A DNA stretch of 41,333 bases from Candidatus Staskawiczbacteria bacterium RIFOXYB1_FULL_37_44 (GCA_001822065.1 MHPJ01000010.1:1-41333), one strand, 5' to 3'. Positions 14,935-22,995 are shown, counted from the stretch's first letter. Numbers and translations are program-made. The notes: generated by a model from the letters alone, not told the origin.

Positions 14935-15160
14935 GGCGGTTGCCAATTTTCATTAAAAAGCCGGGTATTTTTTCTTTTGCCTGAATTTTTAAAATAAACC
15001 AATCTTCTAAAACTTCTTTCAACTCTTGTCTGCAGTCTTCCAAGTTTTTTGCATTAGACCAAACCCCGCGAAGTCCTGCTATTTCACCAAAATAACTTCC
15101 ATTCTCCAAAATTTTATATCGCGCTGTTTTTAATTTTTTCTTTATAAATTCTCCAAACAT
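14927..15160 (-). CDS. hicB: HicB-family antitoxin
   Basis: A 77-aa protein with the partial RNase-H-like HicB fold: 'YKILENGSYFGEIAGLRGVW' followed by 'NLEDCRQELKEVLEDW', the usual 'G.tleec..el.evle.w' pattern. No DNA-binding ribbon-helix-helix or HTH domain follows, so autorepression is not evident. It precedes and overlaps hicA and lies downstream of tRNA-Val and tRNA-Ile on the same strand. Confidence 0.85.
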   Translation of the reverse strand: MFGEFIKKKLKTARYKILENGSYFGEIAGLRGVWSNAKNLEDCRQELKEVLEDWFILKIQAKEKIPGFLMKIGNRHA

Positions 15161-15221
15161 ATTTTTAGTATTTATGACTTTAAATTATCACATTTTTATC
15201 ATAAAAACAACATTAAGCTTG

Positions 15222-15295
15222 TGGGCGGTATAGGACTCGAACCTATAACATCGAAAACGTCAATTTCGCGCTCTACCAAATTGAGCTAACCGCCC
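15222..15295 (-). tRNA. tRNA-Val (GAC)
   Basis: Acceptor GGGCGGT/ACCGCCC, D arm GCTCAATTTGGTAGAGC, anticodon stem CGAAA/TTTCG with loop TTGACGT (anticodon GAC), T loop TTCGAGT. Discriminator A, followed by CA. Complements tRNA-Val(UAC) at 13258. Confidence 0.95.
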
Positions 15296-15321
15296 TCATT
15301 ATTTTAAAATTTTTAATTTTG

Positions 15322-15393
15322 TGGTCCTGGCAGGGATCGAACCTGCGACGGCCGTCTTATAAGGGCGGTGCTCTGCCACTGAGCTACAGGACC
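15322..15393 (-). tRNA. tRNA-Ile (UAU)
   Basis: Acceptor GGTCCTG/CAGGACC, D arm GCTCAGTGGCAGAGC, loop CTTATAA with anticodon TAT, T arm GCAGG-TTCGATC-CCTGC. The anticodon stem CCGCC/GACGG has one C-A mismatch (positions 30-40). Discriminator A, followed by CA. Most bacteria read AUA with a lysidine-modified CAU anticodon; a direct UAU reader is uncommon. Confidence 0.88.
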
Positions 15394-15400
15394 GAGTCTA

Positions 15401-15490
15401 GTCATTGCGAGGAACGAAGTGACGAAGCAATCCAGAGTGAAATTCACATACTATAGATTGCCGCGTCGCCTGCGGGCTCCTCGCAATGAC
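15401..15490. repeat. Palindromic repeat element, 'gtcattgcgagg' type
   Basis: It starts GTCATTGCGAGGAACG and ends CTCCTCGCAATGAC, with internal GCAATCCAGAG and ATACTATAGATTGC. It lies between ftsH and tRNA-Ile. The internal block TACTATAGATTGC is shared with the copy at 28878-28969. Confidence 0.9.
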
Positions 15491-15500
15491 GATTTGCAAA

Positions 15501-17327
15501 TTATTTTGACTTAATTAGTTTTTCAAATTCTTCGCGCTCTATAATTTCTTTTTCTATCAAATCTTTGGCAACTTTGTCCAGCAATGCGCGGCGCTTTAAC
15601 AAAATTTGTTCTGCATTTTTTTGGGCTCCCTTTATTATTACATCAACTTCTTCGTCAATTCTTTCGGCAATTTTTTCAGAATAATTTCTTTGTTCGGAAA
15701 TTTCTTTTCCCAAAAACACCAGTTCTTCTTTTTCGCCAAAAGCAATCAAGCCCAATGAAGACATACCAAATTCTTTTACCATCCTTCTTGCCAAGTCCGA
15801 AGCTCTTTGTAAGTCATTTGAAGCGCCGGTTGTCATTTCGCCAAATTTTATTTTTTCAGCCGAGCATCCGCCAAGCAAAGTGGCAATTTCAGAAATAAAT
15901 CCGGTTTTTGTTTTCATTTTTCTTTCTTCGCTTGGCACTTGCAAAGTGTAGCCGGCGGCCATTCCTCTGGCAATTATGGAAATTTTTCTAACAGGTTCTG
16001 TTTCAGGCGAAAATGTGGAAACTAAAGCATGTCCTGCTTCATGGAAGGCTGCAATTTCTTTTTCTTTTTTAGATAAAATGTGCGACTTTCTTTCTGGGCC
16101 CAGCAAAACTTTTTCAATTGCTTCCAAAAAATCTTTTTGGTGAATTTCTGTTTTATTTTGTCTGGCAGCCAGTAAAGCTCCTTCATTTGCCACATTTGCC
16201 AAATCTGCTCCGGAAAAACCCGGAGTTCTTTCGGCAACTTCTTTAAAATTGACGCCTTTTGCCAAAGGTTTTGTTTTTGAATGGATTTCTAAAATTTCTT
16301 CTCGGTCGTGGACATCCGGCGGATCTAAAACAATTTTTCTGTCAAATCTTCCCGGCCTTAATAAAGCCGGGTCTAAAATGTCCGGCCTGTTTGTGGCAGC
16401 TAAAATAATCACGCCGGTTTCTTTTTCAAAGCCGTCCATTTCAACCAAAATTTGGTTTAAAGTTTGTTCTCTTTCATCGTGTCCGCCTCCAATGCCGGCT
16501 CCTCTGTGGCGTCCAATAGCGTCAAGTTCGTCAATAAAAACAATTGACGGCGAAGATTTTTTTGCCATTGAAAATAAATCGCGAACGCGAGCTGAACCCA
16601 CTCCTACAAACATTTCCACAAATTCAGATCCTGAAATTGATAAAAACGGCACATTGGCTTCACCTGCCACTGCTCTTGCCAACAAAGTTTTTCCAACTCC
16701 GGCTCCTCCAACCAGCAAAACGCCGCGTGGAATTTTTGCTCCCATTGCCAAATATTTTTTTGGAAATTTTAAAAAGTCTACAATTTCAACCAATTCTTCT
16801 TTGGCCTCTTTCAGGCCGGCTACGTCTTTGAAAGTAATTTTTTCTTTGCCATGTCCCTCGGCTCCAAAAATTCTGGCTTTGGCTTTTGTAAAATCAAATG
16901 CCTGCATTGCTCCTGTTTTTGCCTGTCGGAACATAAACCAAAATATCAATCCAAAAAATACCAAAGGCAAAATCCCAAAAACCAGAAGCGGAGTTGCCCA
17001 AGACCAAAAATCCTGTTTGACAGGCTGTACGTCCACTTGCACTTTTTGCAAAGCATCTTTATTTACTCCCAAATTTGCCAGCAAATCAGTTACGCTGGTG
17101 TTTTCTTCTTTCATTGAGGTTACGGTTTTATTGTCATTATATGTAATTTCAAGAGTTGTTCCTGCAACAGTAACCTTTTTTACTTTGTTCGCGTTTATGT
17201 CGCTAACCAATTGCGTGGCAGAAATTTCATTTGGAGTTACCGCCGGAAAATAAAGCGCGCTGAAAATTCCTGTAATTACAATTAGGATTAAAACTACTAA
17301 TATAAAATTTTTTATAAGTGGATTCAT
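15501..17327 (-). CDS. ftsH: ATP-dependent zinc metalloprotease FtsH
   Basis: A membrane-anchored AAA+ protease (608 aa) that degrades misfolded membrane and regulatory proteins. Two transmembrane helices (about residues 7-27 and 110-132) flank a small external domain; then come Walker A 'GGAGVGKTLLARAVAGE', Walker B 'SIVFIDELDAIGR', the second region of homology 'ATNRPDILDPALLRPGRFDR', and the zinc site 'HEAGHAL'. All catalytic parts are intact. Upstream lies the terminator of the GC-rich 432-aa gene, so ftsH is probably transcribed from its own promoter. Confidence 0.98.
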   Translation of the reverse strand: MNPLIKNFILVVLILIVITGIFSALYFPAVTPNEISATQLVSDINANKVKKVTVAGTTLEITYNDNKTVTSMKEENTSVTDLLANLGVNKDALQKVQVDVQPVKQDFWSWATPLLVFGILPLVFFGLIFWFMFRQAKTGAMQAFDFTKAKARIFGAEGHGKEKITFKDVAGLKEAKEELVEIVDFLKFPKKYLAMGAKIPRGVLLVGGAGVGKTLLARAVAGEANVPFLSISGSEFVEMFVGVGSARVRDLFSMAKKSSPSIVFIDELDAIGRHRGAGIGGGHDEREQTLNQILVEMDGFEKETGVIILAATNRPDILDPALLRPGRFDRKIVLDPPDVHDREEILEIHSKTKPLAKGVNFKEVAERTPGFSGADLANVANEGALLAARQNKTEIHQKDFLEAIEKVLLGPERKSHILSKKEKEIAAFHEAGHALVSTFSPETEPVRKISIIARGMAAGYTLQVPSEERKMKTKTGFISEIATLLGGCSAEKIKFGEMTTGASNDLQRASDLARRMVKEFGMSSLGLIAFGEKEELVFLGKEISEQRNYSEKIAERIDEEVDVIIKGAQKNAEQILLKRRALLDKVAKDLIEKEIIEREEFEKLIKSK

Positions 17328-17379
17328 GTGTATATATTTAATATGCTAAATTTAACATAAAATTAAAAATTATTCAATG

Positions 17380-17414
17380 AAAAAGCCGAAGGGTTGTTTT
17401 GCAACACCTCCGGC
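17380..17414 (-). terminator. Rho-independent terminator of the 432-aa gene
   Basis: On the minus strand GCCGGAGGTGTTG pairs with CAACCCTTCGGC around a CAAAA loop and is followed by TTTTT. It isolates the GC-rich gene from ftsH on the same strand. Confidence 0.85.
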
Positions 17415-17436
17415 AGACTATGACTTTGCGGCAATA

Positions 17437-18735
17437 TCAGCCTCGAGTCTTATTTTTTTCTTGCTTTGCGCGAACCATGCGGAAAACTGTCCGCAAGAAA
17501 TTCTTGCATTGGACAGGTTTCATATCAAGGAAGGCTTCACCGGGATTGTGGAACTGCCCGACTGCTTTGTCGTACAACTTAGCAGCCTTCGGGCTTTTTG
17601 AAACAACTTCCACAAGACCGATATGACCGTCTGACCTGCGCGCGAAGCGCAAAGTTAGATTCTTGATGGTGACTCCCTCATCAGGATTATTTGGTGGAGC
17701 CCATTTAAACTCCTCCTCGCAAATTAAGGTGGCCATGCCGACAGCGCCTTTCAAAAACTCCCACGGCTCAAGCTCTCGGTTTTCCTTCTCGAAAATCGCC
17801 GAGAATCCGCGTTTGAGCGCGGCGCCGAGTTGTTCGGTCTTCCTTTGCCAGTTTTCCAGTTTTTCACCGGACAACTGTGGCGGCGGGATAATCCTAAGTC
17901 CGTCGCAGACTTTTCCGTCGTCAGCCTTAATCGCCGACAACAGAATTGTTGCGTTTCCGAGCTCGGCAAGTCCGTTTTTGTGGCCGGTAATTCCGGTCAC
18001 AATCAGAACTTGCTTGTCGATTCCGTTTAGTTGGCTTTCCAGTTCGAAAGTCGCCTTGTTGTCGATTCCAAGTTGGAACTTTCCGAGTTTTCCAGCCCAA
18101 GCTTCCTGTGGAATGATTTCTTCGTCGGAAGTCCGGGGTTTGGGCGGGGCAGTCACGGTAGCGAGTTTTTCTGCAGACCGTGTTTCCACGGCGTGCAATT
18201 GCTCGCCGCGCAACCTGCCCACAAGCTGCAGAATCTCGGTTTTGTCTTCGGGTTTGAGCCCAAAACCTTCTGCCGTAACTTGAAAGGTTGGCGACAGGTA
18301 TTTCTCCTGTGCCGCCCAGACAAGTATGTCCACTGCTTCTTGCTCATTTATTTCTCGTTTCATTTTGAAACGAATGTTTGCAAGGTGCGCGGCACGCCGG
18401 AGGGCAAACGCCGAATTCTCCATGAGCTTGGCGATGCCGAGCTTGAACCGCGAAATAACGTCGGCCCAGGTAAGCTCCGGAATATCCGAGGGGTTGTCGA
18501 GTCCTGCTTCGATTTTCTCGGTCTCGGCCAGAAACTCGAACACCAGCGGCAGAACGACTGCCAGCAGGTACTCGGCGTGCTCAGCAATTTTGCCGGCGGC
18601 CGCCTGCACAGCCTTGATGGCCTCCATCGCCGAGCGTTTCTTTTCGCTCGGCTCCATACGCGAGGGGTCTTTCTCAATGGCCTCGAGTAGTTCGGTGATG
18701 GACAGTTCAACCTGGGTGTCAATGGTTTTTTCCAT
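17437..18735 (-). CDS. Unknown 432-aa GC-rich protein, divergent from csrA
   Basis: I do not recognise this protein. Residues 1-135 are mostly helical and charged ('SITELLEAIEKDPSRMEPSE'), residues 60-72 are hydrophobic but a convincing membrane helix or signal peptide is lacking, and a Pro/Thr-rich hinge (about residues 213-220) separates a second part with beta-like strands ('KQVLIVTGITGHKNG', 'ATILLSAIKADDGKVCDGL'). It ends basic. Base composition is clearly GC-rich compared with ftsH and tatD. It has a consensus promoter, a leader of about 70 bases with GAAGGA before the ATG, and a terminator. Divergence from csrA suggests joint control; function cannot be inferred. Confidence 0.7.
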   Translation of the reverse strand: MEKTIDTQVELSITELLEAIEKDPSRMEPSEKKRSAMEAIKAVQAAAGKIAEHAEYLLAVVLPLVFEFLAETEKIEAGLDNPSDIPELTWADVISRFKLGIAKLMENSAFALRRAAHLANIRFKMKREINEQEAVDILVWAAQEKYLSPTFQVTAEGFGLKPEDKTEILQLVGRLRGEQLHAVETRSAEKLATVTAPPKPRTSDEEIIPQEAWAGKLGKFQLGIDNKATFELESQLNGIDKQVLIVTGITGHKNGLAELGNATILLSAIKADDGKVCDGLRIIPPPQLSGEKLENWQRKTEQLGAALKRGFSAIFEKENRELEPWEFLKGAVGMATLICEEEFKWAPPNNPDEGVTIKNLTLRFARRSDGHIGLVEVVSKSPKAAKLYDKAVGQFHNPGEAFLDMKPVQCKNFLRTVFRMVRAKQEKNKTRG

Positions 18736-18813
18736 GACGAGAATCCTTCAAAAACAGGGTTTAGTGTGCCGGCCGAAAAAATATCGGGCAGCTCTTAAGT
18801 GCCTACTTTATTT

Positions 18814-18842
18814 ATTATAGCATTTTAGGAAGTCGTTGTCAA
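18814..18842 (-). promoter_or_regulatory. Consensus promoter of the 432-aa gene
   Basis: On the minus strand: TTGACA (18842-18837), 17-base spacer ending ATGC, TATAAT (18819-18814), a perfect match to the sigma-70-type consensus. It lies 12 bases from the -35 of the csrA promoter, which points the other way. Confidence 0.9.
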
Positions 18843-18854
18843 GACCTTGACCTC

Positions 18855-18882
18855 TTGACAATTAGATTGTATTTGCTATACT
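18855..18882 (+). promoter_or_regulatory. Promoter of csrA
   Basis: TTGACA (18855-18860), 16-base spacer ending TTTGC, TATACT (18877-18882). The leader to the csrA ATG is about 73 bases and has several GGA triplets, including one in the Shine-Dalgarno sequence, which are potential CsrA targets. Confidence 0.85.
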
Positions 18883-18961
18883 TAAATCAGCTCATTAGAT
18901 GCCCTGGCTTGGAGGCTTGGGGAGCGATCCGGTTTTTCATCCTGAACAGGAGGGATTTGCA

Positions 18962-19141
18962 ATGTTGGTACTTTCCCGAAAGAAGAACGAGAGTATTGTC
19001 ATCAATGATGACATCACAATCGTTGTCGTTGAAATCCGGGGCGACAAAGTGCGCCTTGGTATTGAAGCGCCCAAAGAAGTTCCGGTGCATCGGCGAGAGG
19101 TTTTCGACGCCATCCGTCGCAACGATGCGACGGTCAAGTAG
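18962..19141 (+). CDS. csrA: Carbon storage regulator CsrA
   Basis: A 59-aa RNA-binding regulator that dimerises and binds GGA-containing hairpins near ribosome-binding sites. The sequence follows the family closely: 'MLVLSRKKNESIVINDDI', 'VVVEIRGDKVRLGIEAPKEV', then PVHRREVFDAI; the RNA-contacting Arg at position 6 and 'PVHRREV' are present. I use the ATG at 18962, preceded by AGGAGG seven to eight bases upstream; an earlier in-frame ATG would add residues unlike any CsrA. The gene is GC-richer than its neighbours and looks most like Planctomycetes CsrA. It has its own promoter and terminator, and the GGA in its Shine-Dalgarno suggests autoregulation. Confidence 0.95.
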   Translation: MLVLSRKKNESIVINDDITIVVVEIRGDKVRLGIEAPKEVPVHRREVFDAIRRNDATVK

Positions 19142-19171
19142 GCTATGCAAATGCCCGGCAGATAGTATTTT

Positions 19172-19203
19172 AGCAGGAAGCTTCGGCGACCTGCTCTTTT
19201 TTT
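19172..19203 (+). terminator. Rho-independent terminator of csrA
   Basis: AGCAGG (19172-19177) pairs with CCTGCT (19190-19195), followed by a run of seven T. It lies 30 bases after the csrA stop and separates csrA from tatD. Confidence 0.85.
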
Positions 19204-19232
19204 GTTTAAAATTATAAGATAATATAAAAAAT

Positions 19233-19961
19233 ATGATTATAGATACGCATTCGCATTTAAGCTTTAAAGCATACAATACAGATAGAGATGAGGTTATAAA
19301 ACGCAATTTAGAAAATGGCGTTGTTTGTATTGATGTTGGAACTGATTATAATTCAAGTAAAAAAGCTGTTGAATTGGCAAAAAAATATGAAAATATTTAT
19401 GCGTCTGTTGGCATGCACCCCGAAGTTGTTGATGAAGAATTCGACAAAGAAAAATATATAGAATTAGCGAAGTCAAAAAAGATTGTTGCTATTGGGGAGA
19501 TCGGGCTGGATTATAAGTTTAAAAACGAAGGTCAAAAAAAACTTTTTATTGAGCAATTAGAATTAGCAAAAGAATTAAATTTGCCGGTTATTATTCACTG
19601 CCGCGCTGCTCACAATGATGTGCTGGAAATTCTTAAAAACTACAAACTATCCGGAGTTATTCACTGTTTTACAGGCAATTGGCAAGAAGCTCAAAAATAT
19701 TTGGAGTTGGGTTTTTATTTGGGAATTAACGGAATAATCGATAAATTAAATTTGGACGAAGTTATAAAAAATTGTTCGTTAGATAAAATTTTGGTTGAGA
19801 CAGATTGTCCGTATTTGACTCCGAAAGAAGAAGGAACTAAACGAAATGAGCCAATTTTTGTAAAACATGTTATTCAAAAAATTGCAGGCTTACGAGAAAT
19901 TACTTTTGACGAAGTTGCCTCTGCAACTTTTCAAAACGCAAAAAACCTATTTAGAATATAA
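19233..19961 (+). CDS. tatD: TatD-family metal-dependent hydrolase / 3'-5' DNase
   Basis: A 242-aa TIM-barrel hydrolase. The metal ligands are visible: 'IIDTHSHLSF' (HxH), 'AIGEIGLDYKF' (Glu), 'LPVIIHCRAAH' (His), 'GVIHCFTGNWQEA' (His) and 'LVETDCPYLTP' (Asp). TatD proteins act as exonucleases in DNA repair and possibly as quality-control deacylases. Length is slightly below the usual 255-265. It starts 30 bases after the csrA terminator and ends seven bases before the -35 of the structured RNA candidate. Confidence 0.93.
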   Translation: MIIDTHSHLSFKAYNTDRDEVIKRNLENGVVCIDVGTDYNSSKKAVELAKKYENIYASVGMHPEVVDEEFDKEKYIELAKSKKIVAIGEIGLDYKFKNEGQKKLFIEQLELAKELNLPVIIHCRAAHNDVLEILKNYKLSGVIHCFTGNWQEAQKYLELGFYLGINGIIDKLNLDEVIKNCSLDKILVETDCPYLTPKEEGTKRNEPIFVKHVIQKIAGLREITFDEVASATFQNAKNLFRI

Positions 19962-19967
19962 AACATC

Positions 19968-19996
19968 TTGACAGTCAGGTGTGTTTTTGGTAACTT
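19968..19996 (+). promoter_or_regulatory. Predicted promoter of the structured RNA candidate
   Basis: TTGACA (19968-19973), 17-base spacer, TAACTT (19991-19996). The -35 is a perfect consensus, the -10 weak. It begins directly after the tatD stop. Confidence 0.5.
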
Positions 19997-19997
19997 T

Positions 19998-20356
19998 AAT
20001 TTGATGATGCTCCTTTGATCGTGAGGAGAGGGGCCGCTGATAGTTTCCCGCTTAGGATATGGTGTCTCAGACGTGAAACTATTATGTCCCTCTCCTCGTT
20101 TTGAGGAATTTGTTCTTTGATAGCGTCCTATGCGAGAAGAAGGGTTGAAGACTTTCCGTTTTTAGCCCACGGGAATGATAGGAAGGCTCGTCGCTTTCCT
20201 TCGGTTGCCTCCGTCGCAGCCTTTCTTCTCGCTTTGTCTTATCAAACCCATCTGGGTTTGGTTATAGCCTTCGGGCAAACCCCAAAGAGAGATATTATAG
20301 TACCGCGCGGTCATTCTTGCGTATTATTTCCCCATCTCTCTGCGGGGCTTTTTTTA
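19998..20356 (+). ncRNA. Candidate structured non-coding RNA, about 350 nt
   Basis: This region has no convincing protein but dense complementarity. A 5' stem-loop pairs GAGGAGAGGG (20023-20032) with CCCTCTCCTC (20088-20097), and inside it ATAGTTTC with GAAACTAT. A second domain is closed by TTTGATA (20116-20122) with TATCAAA (20240-20246) and GCGAGAAGAAGGG (20132-20144) with CCTTTCTTCTCGC (20220-20232). Then CAAACCCA/TGGGTTTG (20243-20260) competes with GGGTTTG/CAAACCC (20254-20282). The 3' end is a terminator. Size is close to tmRNA or RNase P RNA, but I see neither a tRNA-like T loop, a tag reading frame, nor the RNase P core. Identity is open; a leuS leader is the main alternative. Confidence 0.55.
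20280..20355 (+). terminator. Terminator at the end of the structured RNA candidate
   Basis: CCCC (20280-20283) and AGAGAGAT (20286-20293) pair with ATCTCTCT (20334-20341) and GGGG (20344-20347), followed by C and seven T. The loop is long (about 40 bases). The CCCC side overlaps CAAACCC, which can instead pair with GGGTTTG upstream. Confidence 0.65.
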
Positions 20357-20401
20357 TAAACTTTTTGCAAAAAAATACCAAAATAAGTCTACGCCATATT
20401 A

Positions 20402-20429
20402 TTGCTATAGCATTGGTGCGGAGTATAGT
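20402..20429 (+). promoter_or_regulatory. Possible promoter of leuS
   Basis: TTGCTA (20402-20407), 16-base spacer, TATAGT (20424-20429), about 80 bases before leuS and after the preceding terminator. Confidence 0.4.
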
Positions 20430-20508
20430 ATACTTTGTATTTAAAGTAGTTATTTGTCAAGATTTACGAAGTTAAAGATATTTGGTAAAATAAAAAATTA
20501 AAGAAAGA

Positions 20509-22989
20509 ATGAAAAGATACAGTCCAAAATTAATAGAGAAAAAATGGCAGGAGAAGTGGTATGGCTCGGGCGTTTTTAAGGCGCAGAACGGTTCTAAAAA
20601 AAGGAAATTTTATCTTTTAGTTGAGTTTCCTTATCCGTCTGGAGACGGGCTTCATGTTGGACATTGCCGAAGCTACACTGCTTTAGACGTAATTGCCAGA
20701 AAAAAAAGAATGGAGGGCAATAATGTTTTATTTCCAATTGGTTGGGACGCTTTTGGCTTGCCTACAGAAAATTATGCTATAAAAAAAGGAGTCCATCCGT
20801 CTATTGTTACGAAAAAAAACACAGATAATTTTAGACGGCAAATGAAAGAATTGGGGTTTTCTTTTGACTGGTCAAGAGAGATAAATACCACAGACCCTAA
20901 ATATTACAAATGGACGCAATGGATATTTTTAAAATTATTTGAGTCGGGATTAGCCTATAAAGATAAAATTGCAATAAATTGGTGTCCTAAGGACAAGATT
21001 GGTTTAGCAAACGAAGAAGTTATTGGCGGAAAATGCGAAAGATGTGGAACAAAAGTTGAAAAAAAAGAAAAAGAGCAGTGGATGATAAAAATTACAAAAT
21101 ATGCTGAAAGGCTGGTGAAAGACTTGGACAATGTAAATTTTTTAGAAAAAATAAAAACACAGCAGAAAGAATGGATTGGCGAGAGCCACGGAGCAATTGT
21201 AAAATTTTCTGTTGAAGGGATTGAAGAAAGTATTGAAGTTTTTACCACGAGGATGGACACGATATTTTCGGGCACATTTTTAATTTTGGCTCCCGGGCAT
21301 AATTTTATAGAAAAATATAAAAACAAAATTGAAAATATTGATGAGGTTTTAAAATATAAAGAAGAAGCAAAAAACAGCTCGGACATTGATAGGACAAATT
21401 TGGACAAAGATGTGACAGGCGTGCAGTTAAAAGGAATTGTTGCCAAAAATCCGGCAACAAACGAAGAAATGCCTGTTTGGATTGCGGATTTTGTTTTAGA
21501 GCAATATGGAACCGGAGCTGTTTTTGCCGACGCGCACGACAAGAGGGATTTTAAAATGGCAAAAAAATATGGCATTGCCTTGCGTACCTCAATTAAGCCA
21601 AACGATGAACTTTTGTGGCAAAAAGTAAAAAATTTGGAAGAATGTTTTGAAGGCGATGGGACATTGTACAATTCTAGCCAGTTTGACGGAATGTCTTCAG
21701 CAATTGCAAGACCTTTAATTATTGCATGGCTTTTGGGAAAGGGCTTGGCAAAACCAAAAACAAGCTATAAATTGCGCGATTGGGTTTTTTCGCGCCAGCA
21801 TTACTGGGGCGAACCCATTCCGCTTATTTTTTGTAGTCAGTGTGGTTGGCAACCTGTTCCTGAAAAGGATTTACCAATAGAATTGCCAAAAGTCAAAAAT
21901 TATAAACCAACAGACACGGGTGAATCGCCTTTGGCCGCAATTTCAAAATGGATAAATGTAAAATGCCCAAAATGCAAAGGCTTTGCAAAACGGGAAACCG
22001 ACACAATGCCAAACTGGGCAGGATCAAATTGGTACTACCTCGCATATGCTATGCTCGGAAATTCGAAATCCGAAGCACGAAATCCGAAACTCGACTGGAA
22101 TGAAAAAAATATAAAATACTGGATGAGTGTTGATTGGTATAATGGCGGGATGGAACACACAACTTTGCATTTGCTTTATTCGCGGTTTATTTTTAAATTT
22201 TTATGGGACATCGGGGCGGTTCCAAAACAAATTGGCGCAGAGCCTTACAAAAAAAGAACTTCACATGGAATGGTTTTAGGTGAAGGCGGAATTAAAATGT
22301 CTAAGTCAAAAGGAAATGTAATAAATCCCGATTCTGTTGTAAAACAATATGGAGCAGATACTTTGCGTGTATACGAAATGTTTATGGGGCCTTTTGAGCA
22401 AATGATTCCTTGGGACGCAAAAGGAGTGGTGGGATGCCAGAGATTTTTGGAAAAAATTTATAACCTTGCGCTAAAAATCAATCCGGCTATGAGGCGTGGC
22501 GCAAAGTCAAACAGCGAGTTGGATCCAAAATTTAAATTTTCGCTGAATAAAACAATTAAAAAAATCAGCGAAGACATAGAGGCAATGAAATTTAACACGG
22601 CAGTTTCTTCGCTGATGATTTTGGCAAATAATTTTATTGAAAATAAAGAGTTTATTGCAAAAGAAGATGTGAAGACTTTGCTGTTGCTGTTAAGCCCTTT
22701 TGCTCCGCACTTGGCTGAAGAGCTTTGGCTTGCGTCGAGTTTTAAGGGATTGTGCTGCAATCAAAAATGGCCCAAATATAATCCAAAATTTATTGAAGAA
22801 GAAAAAGTCTTGCTGATTGTGCAAATAAACGGTAAGGTTAGAGATAAAATAGAAGCTGATTTTGGAATTTCCCAAAAAGAAGCTGAAAGTTTAGCATTAA
22901 AATCTGAAAAAATAAAAGTTTTGGTTGGCGGAAACAAACCTGTAAAAATAATTTTCGTGGCAAATAAATTAATTAATATTGTAATTTAA
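20509..22989 (+). CDS. leuS: Leucyl-tRNA synthetase
   Basis: A class I synthetase (826 aa) charging tRNA-Leu. HIGH appears as HVGH in 'YPSGDGLHVGHCRSYTALDV', KMSKS is intact ('GGIKMSKSKGNVINPD'), and the CP1 editing domain is present with 'VFTTRMDTIFSGTF' (T-rich region) and 'YGTGAVFADAHDKRD', where the usual 'VPAHD' reads 'ADAHD'. Two zinc-type Cys clusters are visible (CPKD...CERC and CPKC). A repeat-encoded insert, NSKSEARNPK, lies about residue 520. This is the first gene of a run with iorA, iorB, a nucleotidyltransferase and tsaC, with gaps of six bases or fewer, or overlaps. Confidence 0.97.
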   Translation: MKRYSPKLIEKKWQEKWYGSGVFKAQNGSKKRKFYLLVEFPYPSGDGLHVGHCRSYTALDVIARKKRMEGNNVLFPIGWDAFGLPTENYAIKKGVHPSIVTKKNTDNFRRQMKELGFSFDWSREINTTDPKYYKWTQWIFLKLFESGLAYKDKIAINWCPKDKIGLANEEVIGGKCERCGTKVEKKEKEQWMIKITKYAERLVKDLDNVNFLEKIKTQQKEWIGESHGAIVKFSVEGIEESIEVFTTRMDTIFSGTFLILAPGHNFIEKYKNKIENIDEVLKYKEEAKNSSDIDRTNLDKDVTGVQLKGIVAKNPATNEEMPVWIADFVLEQYGTGAVFADAHDKRDFKMAKKYGIALRTSIKPNDELLWQKVKNLEECFEGDGTLYNSSQFDGMSSAIARPLIIAWLLGKGLAKPKTSYKLRDWVFSRQHYWGEPIPLIFCSQCGWQPVPEKDLPIELPKVKNYKPTDTGESPLAAISKWINVKCPKCKGFAKRETDTMPNWAGSNWYYLAYAMLGNSKSEARNPKLDWNEKNIKYWMSVDWYNGGMEHTTLHLLYSRFIFKFLWDIGAVPKQIGAEPYKKRTSHGMVLGEGGIKMSKSKGNVINPDSVVKQYGADTLRVYEMFMGPFEQMIPWDAKGVVGCQRFLEKIYNLALKINPAMRRGAKSNSELDPKFKFSLNKTIKKISEDIEAMKFNTAVSSLMILANNFIENKEFIAKEDVKTLLLLLSPFAPHLAEELWLASSFKGLCCNQKWPKYNPKFIEEEKVLLIVQINGKVRDKIEADFGISQKEAESLALKSEKIKVLVGGNKPVKIIFVANKLINIVI
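22057..22090. repeat. In-frame repeat inside leuS
   Basis: GAAATTCGAAATCCGAAGCA followed by CGAAATCCGAAAC is a near-tandem repeat of CGAAATCCGAA, read as GNSKSEARNPK. It belongs with the AT-rich repeats in metG and pth. Confidence 0.7.
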
Positions 22990-22995
22990 AATTAA

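Noticed and set aside
18031-18690. Long plus-strand open frames opposite the 432-aa gene
   Set aside because: Same reason: GC-rich shadow frames without start signals, while the minus strand has a consensus promoter and terminator.
19998-20356. tmRNA (ssrA) or RNase P RNA (rnpB)
   Set aside because: Size fits, but no tRNA-like T loop or tag frame ending in Ala-Ala was seen, and the conserved RNase P P4 core was not found on either strand. Kept as an unassigned structured RNA.
20117-20359. An 80-aa open frame within the tatD-leuS gap
   Set aside because: It lies wholly inside the structured RNA candidate, has no ribosome-binding site and reads through its hairpins with no recognisable protein character.
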